A stretch of DNA of 64,000 nt. Source: Deltaproteobacteria bacterium. GTDB lineage: Bacteria > Myxococcota > Kuafuiibacteriia > Kuafuiibacteriales > Kuafuiibacteriaceae. Shown one piece after another: positions 34,135 through 44,900 of the stretch. The notes below the pieces were generated by a model. That model was not told the DNA's origin. It searched no databases and was given only the letters and a program-made list of their open reading frames with translations. The stretch lies in assembly GCA_016713425.1 (NCBI GenBank), contig JADJPE010000005.1, forward strand, positions 5,740,501 to 5,804,500, read 5' to 3'. A program made the translations under genes and the position numbers. Positions within the stretch are counted from its first letter, which is position 1, and every line of letters begins with the position of its first letter.

Positions 34135-35409
34135 TCAAAGATACCGTAGGGTCGTCCGCAGAACGTCGGCCGCGAGATCTTCGAGCACCACGCCGTTTCG
34201 CAGCGCTGCGGCGCGAAGACGCGCGAACTCTCCGGGCGAAAGGTCAACCACGACGCTTCGCCCGACATCCTCAGGTTCACCGCCAAAAAAGGCCTCATCG
34301 TCATCGACCACAATCAGCGCGGCCTCCGCCGCATCGTGCCCGGACGTCGGCGTCTTGGCGCGACCAAGCGCTTCTCCAACCGCAGGATCATCGGAGCTCT
34401 CGGGTGGAGGCGTCGGAGGGGTCGTGGTCGCAAGCGAAAGCACGGGACGCTCTCGGGTCTTCGCCGCGTGAAGCGCCAGGCGCTCCGCATCCATCTCCGG
34501 CCCGAAGAGCTGCCGCATGAACGTCGCGAGATGCGAGGGTGTGGGGTTGAACTCGGCATGCTGGCGCAGCCACGCTTGAATCTCGAATTGGAAGTCGCGC
34601 GCGGTCTGGTACCGTCGATCCCGGTCCTTCTCGAGCGCGCGCATAAGGATCTCTTCCACGCCTTCCGGAAGGTCCTCGCGAAAGTACGACGGGGGATAGA
34701 TGCGTCCGTCGATAATCGACCGAAGCACAGCCATCTCGTTTTCGCCGGTGAACAGCTTGTAGCCGGTAATCCATTCGTACAGGACGACGCCGAGCGTGAA
34801 GATGTCGGAGCGCCCATCGAGACTCTTGCCCAAACACTGCTCGGGCGACATATAGGATAGCTTGCCTTTGATCTCGCCGGCTCGAGTCTCATCGCTTTGG
34901 GTGACCGCCTTCGCGATCCCAAAATCGAGAATCTTCACGTTCCCATTCCACCCGACCATGATGTTCTCGGGCGTCACATCGCGATGCACGATGTGCAGCG
35001 GATCGCCCAGATCGTCGGTCTTCGTGTGCGCAAAAGCGAGGCCGTCGAGGACCGACGAGACGATCGCCATGGCATACTCGAGCGGGAAGCGGATCCCGAG
35101 TTCCTCTGCCTTGGGAATCACGCGGGACATATCCCGTCCTGGGATATATTCCATCGCGATGAAGTAGTTCGCGTCGACCTTACCGAGGTCGTAGATCTGA
35201 ACGATGTTCGGGTGCTGAAGCTGGGCCGCAAGCTTGGCCTCGTGCAGAAACATGCGCACGAAAGGCTCTTCGCGAGAGAGATGAGGTCGCATGCGTTTCA
35301 ACGCGACGACCTTCTCGAAACCTTCGAGACCCCGGCGGACCGCCAAGAAGACCTCGGCCATCCCGCCCATGGCGATCCGCTCGAGGAGGCGATATTTTCC
35401 GAACCCCAT
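34135..35409 (-). CDS. Ser/Thr protein kinase with C-terminal low-complexity and ribbon-helix-like tail
   Basis: A Hanks kinase of 424 residues from ATG 35409; a GTG at 35442 gives 11 more. The domain (about 4-275) shows KYRLLERIAMGGMAEVFLA, VALKRMRPHLSREEPFV, HRDVTPENIMV, ILDFGIAKAV and YMSPEQCLGKSLDGRSDIF. As in the PEGA kinase, Thr replaces the usual catalytic-loop Lys. There is no membrane helix. The tail has a Pro/Ser linker (TTTPPTPPPESS), an acidic patch VVDDDEAFF, and a final VVVDLSPGEFARLRAAALRNG segment that looks like a ribbon-helix-helix strand-helix, perhaps a substrate or DNA contact. It faces the VWA lipoprotein gene divergently. Confidence 0.9.
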   Translation of the reverse strand: MGFGKYRLLERIAMGGMAEVFLAVRRGLEGFEKVVALKRMRPHLSREEPFVRMFLHEAKLAAQLQHPNIVQIYDLGKVDANYFIAMEYIPGRDMSRVIPKAEELGIRFPLEYAMAIVSSVLDGLAFAHTKTDDLGDPLHIVHRDVTPENIMVGWNGNVKILDFGIAKAVTQSDETRAGEIKGKLSYMSPEQCLGKSLDGRSDIFTLGVVLYEWITGYKLFTGENEMAVLRSIIDGRIYPPSYFREDLPEGVEEILMRALEKDRDRRYQTARDFQFEIQAWLRQHAEFNPTPSHLATFMRQLFGPEMDAERLALHAAKTRERPVLSLATTTPPTPPPESSDDPAVGEALGRAKTPTSGHDAAEAALIVVDDDEAFFGGEPEDVGRSVVVDLSPGEFARLRAAALRNGVVLEDLAADVLRTTLRYL

Positions 35410-35731
35410 CCAGTCGTCTTCGGAGGCCTCTCGGGGTACCACGGCGATGGAACGCTATCACGTCGCTTGCCCCCTCTCCACGCGCGGCGGTCTCCGACAC
35501 CCGGAGGACGACACTTCACCCAACACTCGGCGCGTCCCCCCGCGGACGGTGGACCCAAGGCCAATTTGAATCGGCGTCTCGATGCGGGGATGGCATACGT
35601 CATCGGGAGGAAGATGGCCGTCCAACACTGGCCACAAAGCCAGCAATCCACACGAAGATGCTTGGGGGCCTATTGACTACCAGGGTGCGTTTACGGTCGT
35701 TACGCGCATTCACTCGATCATGAAGGCATGG
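35410..35731. other. Divergent intergenic region between a kinase and the VWA lipoprotein
   Basis: 322 bases, possibly shared control of two outward-facing genes. On the plus strand TTGACT at 35673-35678 has no good -10 at 16-18 bases. On the minus strand I see no convincing promoter. No small gene is supported. Confidence 0.45.
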
Positions 35732-38700
35732 ATGCGTAAGAAACCCACCTCTTGTTCTCGTCGCTTCGACCGGAGTCTTTCTCCGTCTTCGTCCTCTCCT
35801 CCGGATGGGCGGATCGGAGGATCGAGCCGCGAAGCGTCCTCACCAGGCGGCCGCTCGAGCACGTACACGCGGCACGCGGTGCTGGCCCTCATGCTGCCGA
35901 TGCTGACGCAGACGCTCACGAGCGCGTGCGGCATCGGGGGAGGAGAAGACGGCCTGGGCCAAAGCCGCGCCGTCATGGTGCTCGATCCCGAGATCGCCGT
36001 CTTCGGGCGCGTCCCGCTCGGGGCCGAAGCCACGATCGAAGTCAAGATCCATAACGCCGGCAACGCCGCGCTCGTCCTCGACAGCGTCGCGCCGGTCGAG
36101 CCGTTTGCGTCGGCGTTTCGCTTCGAGCTCAACCGCACGCAGATCAGCCCCGCGCACGACGCGCTCCTCACGATCACGTTCGCCCCGACCGCCCTCGGTG
36201 AGAGCACCGGAGCTATCCTCATTACCCCCGCCGGCACCGACGTCCCGGCGACGGAACTGAAGCTCCAGGGAGAAGGCGCCGACACACTCCTCGCGCTGAC
36301 CCCGGCGAGCCTCAACTTCGGCAACGTCGTCGTCGGCACAACCAAGACCATGATCCTCGAAGCCAAGAACAGCGGCGAGGTCCCGGCGAGCGTGGAGGTC
36401 GTGACGCGCTCGTCCGACAAGACGCATCGCTGCGATCGACGTGGCGGCGACGCGGAGGTCTTCTGCGTCTCGGTCGAAGGCAGAGAGGTCGGGGTCGACG
36501 GCCGATTCACCCTGAACCCCGGAGAGAGCGCAACACTCGAAGTGCAATTCTCACCGAACCGCGCTGACAGCGTGGAGCGAGGTTCGTTCTTGCTCCGCGC
36601 ATGCGAGATCTCGCGCTGCGACACGCGCGTTCGCATCGAGGGCACTGGCGTCGCCGAAGCATTCACGTGTCTCCCCAAGGCTCTCGACTTTGGGTTCGTG
36701 AACGCCGACGCTTGCGTGACCAAGACGCTCAACTGTCAGAACATCGCGAACACCCAGGTCACAGTGCTCGATTGGCGGGTCGTCGGGACGGACGCTGAAG
36801 AGAGCAACCCCGGCGCCTTTCGCGCGGATGAGTCGGCGAGTCACATCCTAGCCGAAGGCGACAGTCTCGACATCGACGTGCAGTATTGCCCGGCGCCGAA
36901 AGACATCGACGAGGCGCGCCTCGAGATCCGCACTTCGGGCCCAACGGTCTTGACCACGCTCAAGGGGTCAGAAGGTGGTCCGAACATCCGCGCCCTGCCC
37001 GACACGCTTCGCTTTGGGCTCGTGGCGCTCATCGCGCCCGCACGTCGCACGATCCTCGTGCAGAACATCGGCGCGCAGCCCCTCAAGATCTCGGACATTC
37101 GCATCGAGTCGGGCCCCTTCAAGCTCGCCGATGGCGTGGGAGCCACAGATATTCGAGCCGGGGGCTCGATGGAGGTACCGATCGCGTTCCAGCCCACAGC
37201 CGAAGGTCCGATCGAAGGTATCTTGCTCGTCGCGTCGAACGACGCCGACCAGCCCGAGCTTCGCGTTTCACTCACCGGCGAAGGCATCGACCTGCCCTCG
37301 TGTAACTTCGAGGTCGTTCCGCCCCGTCTCACCTATGGCGCCGTCGAGCTCGGGCGCAGCTTGAGCCGTGCGTTCGAGATTCGAAATCGCGGACAGAACG
37401 ATTGTCTCCTGACGGGCGCGCGCATCCTCCCCGATTCCGACATCGCCTTTTCCCTGCCCGAGGGCGACGTCATGTCGGAACGCATTCGTCCCGGAGGCTC
37501 GACCACCATTCGCGTAGGCTATGCGCCGGAGACCGAAGGTCTCAACGAAGGCACGGTCGAGTTCTCGATCTCGAGCGAGACACAGCCGTTCGTAGGCGTG
37601 CCCCTCCTCGGCGAAGGCGCGAGCGCCACACTCCTTATCGTTCCGCGTGACCTCGACTTTGGCGTGATCGGGGTCGGCTGCCGAACCCGCGCTCGCAGCA
37701 TTACCATCTACAACACAGGGACAACCAACGCGGTGATCGACCGCATCGAGCTTACGCCTACGTCGACGACGGCGTTCACGATCACGCGCCTTCCCGCGCC
37801 GCTCCCCGACGCCAGCCTCCAGATTCCTCCAGGCGGTTCCATCGACTTCAACGTCAGCTTCGCGGCGGACACGGACAAAGCCTACGCCGGTGCCATCGAG
37901 ATTGACGGCACGTTCGCGGGTCGAGCGGTACAGTACATCGTTGCCCTTCAAGGCGTCGGTTCGAGCGACGCAGACACCCGCCAAATCGATGAGTTCGAGC
38001 AGCTTGGGAAACCGAAGGTCGACCTCCTGTTCGTCATCGACGACTCGGGCTCGATGGGCGACGAGCAGACCTCGCTCGCCGCAAATTTCGACGCGTTCAT
38101 CCAATTCGCAAACGCACAGGTCATCGACTACCAGATCGGCGTCACGACCACGGACATCAATGAAGGCTCGCCCCCCGAAGCTGGACGCCTCGTACCTGTC
38201 GAGCTCGGGGCCGGCCAGAGCGCGGCCGATCGAATCGTCACGCCGCAGTCCGTGCCTTCGCCCGAAGTGGTCTTCGCGCGCAACGCGGCCGTCGGCGCAA
38301 CTGAGACGTCGACCGAGCAGGGCCTCGAAGGCGCCTACTTGGCGCTCTCCAACCCCCTCATCTTCGGGCACAATGCGGGCTTCTTGCGCCCGGACGCAGT
38401 GCTCTCCATCATCTTCGTCTCCGACGAGGAGGACCAGTCGCCGAACAGCACCGACTTCTACACGAACTACTTTTTGAGCATCAAAGGTTTCCGCAACACG
38501 AACCTCTTTAGCGCCTCATCGATCGTCGGCGATCCAGGCGGCTGCGACGGAACCGGCGGCAATGCATTCTCCGGCGAGCGGTACATCGCGGTGACGCAGC
38601 GAACCGGTGGTGTCTTCCAATCGATCTGCACCGACGACTGGTCGCGTTCTCTCGAAGAGCTCTCGGCGAGCGCGTTTGGTTTCAAGTCCCGCTTCTTTCT

Positions 38701-38887
38701 CACGAATCAACCCGTGATCGACACCATCCGCGTGGTGGTGGACGGTCGCGAAATTCCAAGCCGAGAAGCACAAGGCACCGAGAACTGGGCCTACGACTTT
38801 GGAACGAACTCAATCAATTTCTCGGCCTTCGCGACCCCTGAGCCAAGCGCACAGCTCAGCATCGAATACGTCGCCGAGTGTTTGTAG
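35732..38887 (+). CDS. Anchor-D/Hydin-repeat lipoprotein with C-terminal von Willebrand A domain
   Basis: ATG 35732 is preceded by AAGG; ATG 35720 is a close alternative and the frame is open back to 35582. The 1051-residue protein has a long charged N-terminus, then LALMLPMLTQTLTSACG, a lipobox-like site with Cys66. About seven immunoglobulin-like anchor-D units follow, each opening in the style SLNFGNVVVGTTKTMIL, ALDFGFVNADACVTKTL, TLRFGLVALIAPARRTI or DLDFGVIGVGCRTRARS. From about 763, KVDLLFVIDDSGSMGDEQTS starts a VWA domain with the MIDAS DxSGS site, which should bind a divalent metal and a protein ligand; FVSDEEDQ supplies the late acid. Multiple Cys pairs suggest an extracytoplasmic fold. 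It is followed 31 bases later by the giant MYXO-CTERM protein and may be an anchor or partner for it. Confidence 0.88.
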   Translation: MRKKPTSCSRRFDRSLSPSSSSPPDGRIGGSSREASSPGGRSSTYTRHAVLALMLPMLTQTLTSACGIGGGEDGLGQSRAVMVLDPEIAVFGRVPLGAEATIEVKIHNAGNAALVLDSVAPVEPFASAFRFELNRTQISPAHDALLTITFAPTALGESTGAILITPAGTDVPATELKLQGEGADTLLALTPASLNFGNVVVGTTKTMILEAKNSGEVPASVEVVTRSSDKTHRCDRRGGDAEVFCVSVEGREVGVDGRFTLNPGESATLEVQFSPNRADSVERGSFLLRACEISRCDTRVRIEGTGVAEAFTCLPKALDFGFVNADACVTKTLNCQNIANTQVTVLDWRVVGTDAEESNPGAFRADESASHILAEGDSLDIDVQYCPAPKDIDEARLEIRTSGPTVLTTLKGSEGGPNIRALPDTLRFGLVALIAPARRTILVQNIGAQPLKISDIRIESGPFKLADGVGATDIRAGGSMEVPIAFQPTAEGPIEGILLVASNDADQPELRVSLTGEGIDLPSCNFEVVPPRLTYGAVELGRSLSRAFEIRNRGQNDCLLTGARILPDSDIAFSLPEGDVMSERIRPGGSTTIRVGYAPETEGLNEGTVEFSISSETQPFVGVPLLGEGASATLLIVPRDLDFGVIGVGCRTRARSITIYNTGTTNAVIDRIELTPTSTTAFTITRLPAPLPDASLQIPPGGSIDFNVSFAADTDKAYAGAIEIDGTFAGRAVQYIVALQGVGSSDADTRQIDEFEQLGKPKVDLLFVIDDSGSMGDEQTSLAANFDAFIQFANAQVIDYQIGVTTTDINEGSPPEAGRLVPVELGAGQSAADRIVTPQSVPSPEVVFARNAAVGATETSTEQGLEGAYLALSNPLIFGHNAGFLRPDAVLSIIFVSDEEDQSPNSTDFYTNYFLSIKGFRNTNLFSASSIVGDPGGCDGTGGNAFSGERYIAVTQRTGGVFQSICTDDWSRSLEELSASAFGFKSRFFLTNQPVIDTIRVVVDGREIPSREAQGTENWAYDFGTNSINFSAFATPEPSAQLSIEYVAECL

Positions 38888-38918
38888 CTCATCGTCCAAG
38901 GAAGCGAGTTCAACCGTC

Positions 38919-41900
38919 ATGCAATCACGGAAATTCTTGTTCAAGAAGTGTTCATGGGCCTTTTCGGCCTTCCTGCTGTCGGCGATGACGGCCGGCACGG
39001 CCAGGGCTCAAGCGACCAGCGCCACGGGCTACATCCGACACGACAGCCCCATCACGTATGCCCCGCTCGTCAACCCGACGATCCTTTGGACGACGGGCGA
39101 CGACTTCGACCAAACGATTCAGTTCCCTTTCACGTTCGATTTCTATGGTGACGCCTTCACGGAGGTCGAGGTGAGCACCAACGGCGCCTTGCGTTTCGGC
39201 GCGGGGTTCATCAGCTACACGAATGAAGCCCCCGGGAACTCGTCCTCGATCAGCGGCTTCATCGCGCCGTTTTGGGACGATTTGAGCCTCGAGGGACGCA
39301 CGGACACGCTGGTTGGATACGAGATCGCAGGACAGGCCCCGCACCGCACGGTCACGGTCGAGTTCCGCGACGTTTCGCTCCTCAGCACCTCGAGCTCGCA
39401 GATCAACTTCATGGTTCGTTTCTTTGAGGGGCCCGGCGGTCGAATCGAGATCGACTACGGCACTGCGCGAGGCACGAATGGCGCGACGGCCACAATGGGT
39501 ATGGAATCGCCGACCAACGACCGTCCCCTGTTCTTTGCTTCGACCGCATGCACGACCACCTGCGACGAGTCGGACCTCGCCGCGCTCGAAAATATGCGCA
39601 TTTCATTGGTCCAAGCCGTGCCGGGCGTCGCGCTTACGGGATCATTCCTCGCTTGGCCAAACGGAGCCTTCCCAGGGAGTTCGGTCACCGCTTCCATCGA
39701 GGCCGTGAACACGGGGACCATCGCCGCGAGCGCCGCCGTGACGGAGATCTATCTATCCGCCGACGACGCGTTCGACGCCGACGACACGCTCATCGCTCAG
39801 GCAACTCAGGATGTCGCGTCGCTCACGTCCGTCGAAATCCCGATGACGGCGGACATCCCGTCGGAGACAGCATCTGGGATCTATAGACTCATCATGGTGA
39901 TCGATCCAGCCGACACCTTCTCTGAGGCCGACCGGACCGACAACATCATTGTCGGCCCAACCTTCATGACCGCACACGAGCTCACGCCGCTCGGTATCGA
40001 CATCGAGAACCCACGTCCTTTGGCGACGGGTGATCGCCTGAACCTCACACTCCACATCGGCAACTATGGCGTTCCGCGGGCGAGCAATATGCTCGTGCAG
40101 ATCTACGCGTCCCTCGACGGCACGTATGGCCCCGAAGATGTTCTGCTCGGCGGCCCAACGGCTCGACTCGCGGGCGAGACGGCCGAGGAGATCTCGGTTC
40201 GCGTCACCATGCCCGACGTCCCCGCAGGCCGCTACAATCTGGTCTTGGTTCTCGATCCGCGAAATGCAATCGCGGAGACGAACGAGACGAACAATGCGCT
40301 CGTCACGTCGGCGGCGATCGTGGTCGGGCCAGACCTCACGGCAAGCGGCGACGTCGGTTTGCCGTCTGGACTGAGCCCCGGAGAGACAACGCCTGTGGTC
40401 GTCGCTCTTCGCAATGACGGTGCCGAGTTCCTCGACGCGTTTGGCTACGCGCTCTACCTATCGACCGACGCGCAGCTCGATGGACAAGACATCCCCTTGG
40501 GACAATTCACAGCGGCCATCCCAGCCGCAGGCTCGATCGAGCAGAGTGCAGACGTCACGGTGCCCGCGGCCGTGCCCGCCGGGTACTACTTCCTGATCAC
40601 GGTGGTCGACCCTGCGCAGGCCGTTGCCGAATCCAACGAAGAGAACAACATCGTTCCATCCACGCAAACAGTCGTCGTGGGTCGCGATTTCAGCATCATT
40701 GGGGCGAGCGCAACCCTCGACCCCGACGAGTTCGAAGCCGGCGAGCCCCTCGAGCTCAGGGCGACAATCCAGTCACCCGGCGGAGGATTTCACGGGCAGT
40801 TGGGCGTCGAGATCTACTTTTCGATTGATGACACCCTCGATCCAAGTGACGCGCGCGTCGCGCTCGCCTCAACATCGCTGAGCGGTGCAGCCGAAACACC
40901 AGTGACGGTTGAGTTCTTGGCGCCCACGACCCTTCCCCCTGGCGTCTACCAGATCTTCGTCGTCATCGACCCCAACAACGAAGAGCCTGAGGTCGATGAA
41001 TCGAACAACGTGGCGCATCTTGGGCTCCCCGGCCGTCTTCTTGGCGCAGACCTCTATATCCGCGAGGTCACCGGCGCAGACTTTGCGTTCATCGGCCTCC
41101 CCTACGAGGCACACGCGGTGATCGAGAACTCGGGCGTGGCCGCCGCTCGCCGCTTCCGCTATGCCTACTACCTTTCCAGCAACGACATCTGCCGAACGAC
41201 CGACCGTGAGGTCTTTGTGTCCGAGGAGACGACCCTCGACGCCCAAGAGGAGCGATTCCTGTCCGATGAGATCATCATGCCCACGTTCACGTCCTCGACG
41301 ACACAGTGGCTTTGCTTGTTCGCGGACATCCGTTCACAGGTGCCGGAGTCATCGGAGACCAACAACATCCGAGCGCGCCTGGATCCCATCGCGGTGATCT
41401 GGCCGGTCCCTGACCTCACGGGTGCGATCCTGGACGCCGGCCCGCGCGCGGCGGCCGGGGAAAATCTCGAGATCCGGCGGCTCGTGCAAAACATCGGCGT
41501 CGCCGACGCCGCGAATTTCCAGTACGCCTACGTGCTCTCCGCCGACCCGGTCATCGACGCCGAGGATCCTGTCGTGGGGCGCTTCTCCGCGGCGCTCGAC
41601 ACCGGCGAGGACGACTACCGACTCGAGCGCATTACGCTACCGGCCGACCTCCCGGCGGGCACCTACTATCTCGGCCTCCTTCTTGATGTCACGAGCGCGG
41701 TTGCTGAGGTCACCAAGGCCAACAACGCGATCACGGGGCCCATGCTCGAGGTCTTCGGAAGCGACGTTCGATTCGCCGACGTCCAACTCCCCAACGGCAC
41801 CCTCGGTGTTCCGTACGAGGCCGCCATCTCGGCCACCGGCGGCGCGTTCGCGTCAGTATACACGGTCGAAAGCGGTGCGCTCCCCGACGGTGTTGGTCTG

Positions 41901-44900
41901 AACGAAGAAACGGGAATGCTGGTCGGCACCCCGGAGCGCGAAGGCCTCTTCGAGTTCACCATCCGTGCCCATGCAGGGACGGGTTACGCGGACCTCCACT
42001 CGACGATTCGCATCCTCGCCCCAACCATCGAGCTGCGCGTCATGACGACCGTCATGGCTTCGGCGGTCGTCGGTCGTGACTACCGAACAGAGCTTCTCGC
42101 GCTGGGCGGCGTGGCCCCTTACCGTTGGGCGGCGAGCCAAGAGCTTCCACCGGGACTCGTACTCGCGCCTGACGGCGTCGTCTCCGGAACCCCGCTTCAG
42201 CAGGCCCACACCCTGGTCGCGTTCGAAGTGACCGATGATGTCGGGACCCACGTGACGACGGATGTAGCCCTCAACATCTCGAGCCCAGACCAGCTCCTCC
42301 AGGTCATCGGTGATGAACTCAGCCCCGGAACGATCGGCGTCGACTACGAAGCCTCGAATCCGCTTCGAGCTGTCGCCGGCGATCTGGAATGCACACTGTG
42401 CACTTGGTCGATCGTCGGGATGCCACCACCCGGTATGCACCTGGCCGACGACGGATTCCTGGCGGGCACGCCAGAGAAGGTCGGCCGGTTTCCGTTTGTG
42501 GCTCGAGCCCAGGATGAATCGGGTCTTTACGATACAGCCCAGTTCGTCTTCGTTGTCGACAGCGGGACGGACCTCGCAATCTCGACCACCGAGCTCGACC
42601 CCGCGAAGGTCGGAGAGCCCTACGAGGCCAAGGTCAATGTGATCCGCGGCCAACCGCCTTACACTTTCGACATCGTCGAGGCTTGGGGAGGCACGCTTCC
42701 TCCGGGGCTCACTTTCCAAGACGGCGTGTTCTCCGGAACCCCGACCGAGCCCGGCCTCTTCGCGTTCACCGTCCGCGTCACCGATGCGGATCTGCGGGCC
42801 GATGTCCAACCCATGTCGATCGAAGTCGTCGCGCTCAGGGCCGCACCGGTGGCCAAAGATGACGGATGCAGCTGCAGCACGGCGGCCACGCCGAGTGCCG
42901 GTTCTTCGCAGAGCTCAATCCTCGCGCTGGCCGTCTTGCTCCTTGCGCTGGCTTGGACGCGTCCATCCGCGCGACGAAGCCTCGTGCGGGCCTTGGGGGC
43001 CCGGGCGAGCCGTCGGATCGGCACCCGCATTCGCCAGGCCTTGCCTCTCGTCGGGCTGTTTGCGCCCATCCTGGGCGCGGTCGACAACGCACGCGCACAG
43101 TCGCAAAGCCTGATTCCCGGTACACCTTACGTGCTGCGCGTCGAATCGGCAGCCTATCATCCGCTCTCCAACCCCACGATCCTGTGGACGGACGTCGACG
43201 ATGGCAGCCAGTCCGTCGTTCTTCCGTTCCCCTTCCGCTTCTACGACGCGGAACAGACGACGATGGCGGTCGGCGCGAACGGCCTGGTTGTCTTCCCAGG
43301 CACTCAGCCGACCTCGAACGGCAACTCGACACCAGGACAGAGTCCAAGCGCGGGGGCCTTCATTGCGCCATTTTGGGATGATCTTCGCCTCACCGATGGA
43401 ACCATTGGCTATGAGGTCCTTGGCACCGCCCCGAACCGCATTCTCGCGGTCGAGTTCCAGAACATCGGTCGCTATGGCTTCTCGGGTTCGGGCGGCGGGA
43501 CCCGCGTGAGCTTTCAACTCCGGTTGTTCGAGGGCCGCGCGAGCCGCATCGAGATCCACTACGGCGATCTCTCGCTCCCCGGCGACACTTTCGACGCAAC
43601 GATGGGCATGCAAGACGCCGAAGGCATGCGGGGCATTCAGTTCCATACGCCCCCGTGCAACGCGCAGTGTTCGACCGACGATTTTCAGGACCTCTCAGGG
43701 TCGAAGGTTACAGTGATCCAAGATGCCGGCGTCGAGATTCTGGCCAGCGCCGTCACGGCGCCGTCCATCGCGTTTCTCAAGGCTCCGACCCCGATCACCG
43801 TGGTGGTTCAAAGCCTCCACAGCGACCCGATCGGTCCGTTCGATGTCAGCGTCGAGGTCTCCCGAACGAAGGCGTTCGATGCCCCGATCTTGCTCGGCTC
43901 GACGTCGGTCACCCTTGCGCCGTTCGAGCGTCGGTCGATGGAGCTTACGGTCACGCCGCCCGACAGTTTGGGCGTAGGCCGCGCGTACTTCGGTCTTCAC
44001 GTAGACCGAGAAGAGCAGATCGCGGAGTCGGATGAGTCGAACAACCTGCTCGTGGCGAGCGAGCCGACCCGCATTCTCCACGGGGCGCCGGACCTCGTGG
44101 CGCGCTCGGTCGGGGTTGAGCACTCGACCGCGGTGGGTGGCGAGACCTTGACGGCCTACGCCACCATCGCAAACGTGGGCGGAGAGGCAGCGACGGGCGC
44201 GATGGCCGCCGTCATGCTGTCCACGAATCCGGTGATCTCGGCTCAGGACTACGAACTTGGCCGTTTTCCGGTCGACCTCCGCGCAAGCCAGAGCACCACG
44301 TCCACCCTCACGGTGACCGTGCCCCCCGACATCAACCCAGGCCTCTACTACATCGGCGTCCTCGCCGACCCGGAGGCGACGTTGGATGAGCTCGATGAGA
44401 ACAACAACGGCCGGCCGCTCGAGGAGCCGATCAGCATCACGTCCAGTCGGCTCACAGTCCTCACCGCGCGACTACCCGCCGCCAGGCTCGGAGAGCATTA
44501 CGAAGCCATGGTGACTTGGTCGGGGAGCCACGATGCACCTCGACTCGCCATCACGCGCGGAGCGCTGCCCGAAGGGCTTGAGCTCGACACCGCCTCGGGA
44601 CGAGTCTTCGGCACTCCAACGCGCGTCGAAGTTCAAAACTTCACCCTGGAGATGCAAAGCGGATCGCTCTCGGCCGAGAAGGAACTGACCGTGATGGTCG
44701 TCGATCCACAGGATCCCTTGACGATCTTGAATCGAGGTCTTCCCAGCACGACCGTCGGTCGCGAATACTTCGCTGAGTTGCTGGCTGTCGGCGCCTCACC
44801 CACGGCCACCGTCACATGGTCGGCCACCGGCCTACCCGCGGGATTGCGGGTCGAGCGCGCACCCGCGGCGTCGCTCCGAGGCGCAGGCATGATCACGGGT

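Noticed and set aside
35710..36732. A 340-residue minus-strand frame over the VWA lipoprotein
   Set aside because: Antisense shadow; the plus-strand frame has clear Ig-like and VWA motifs.
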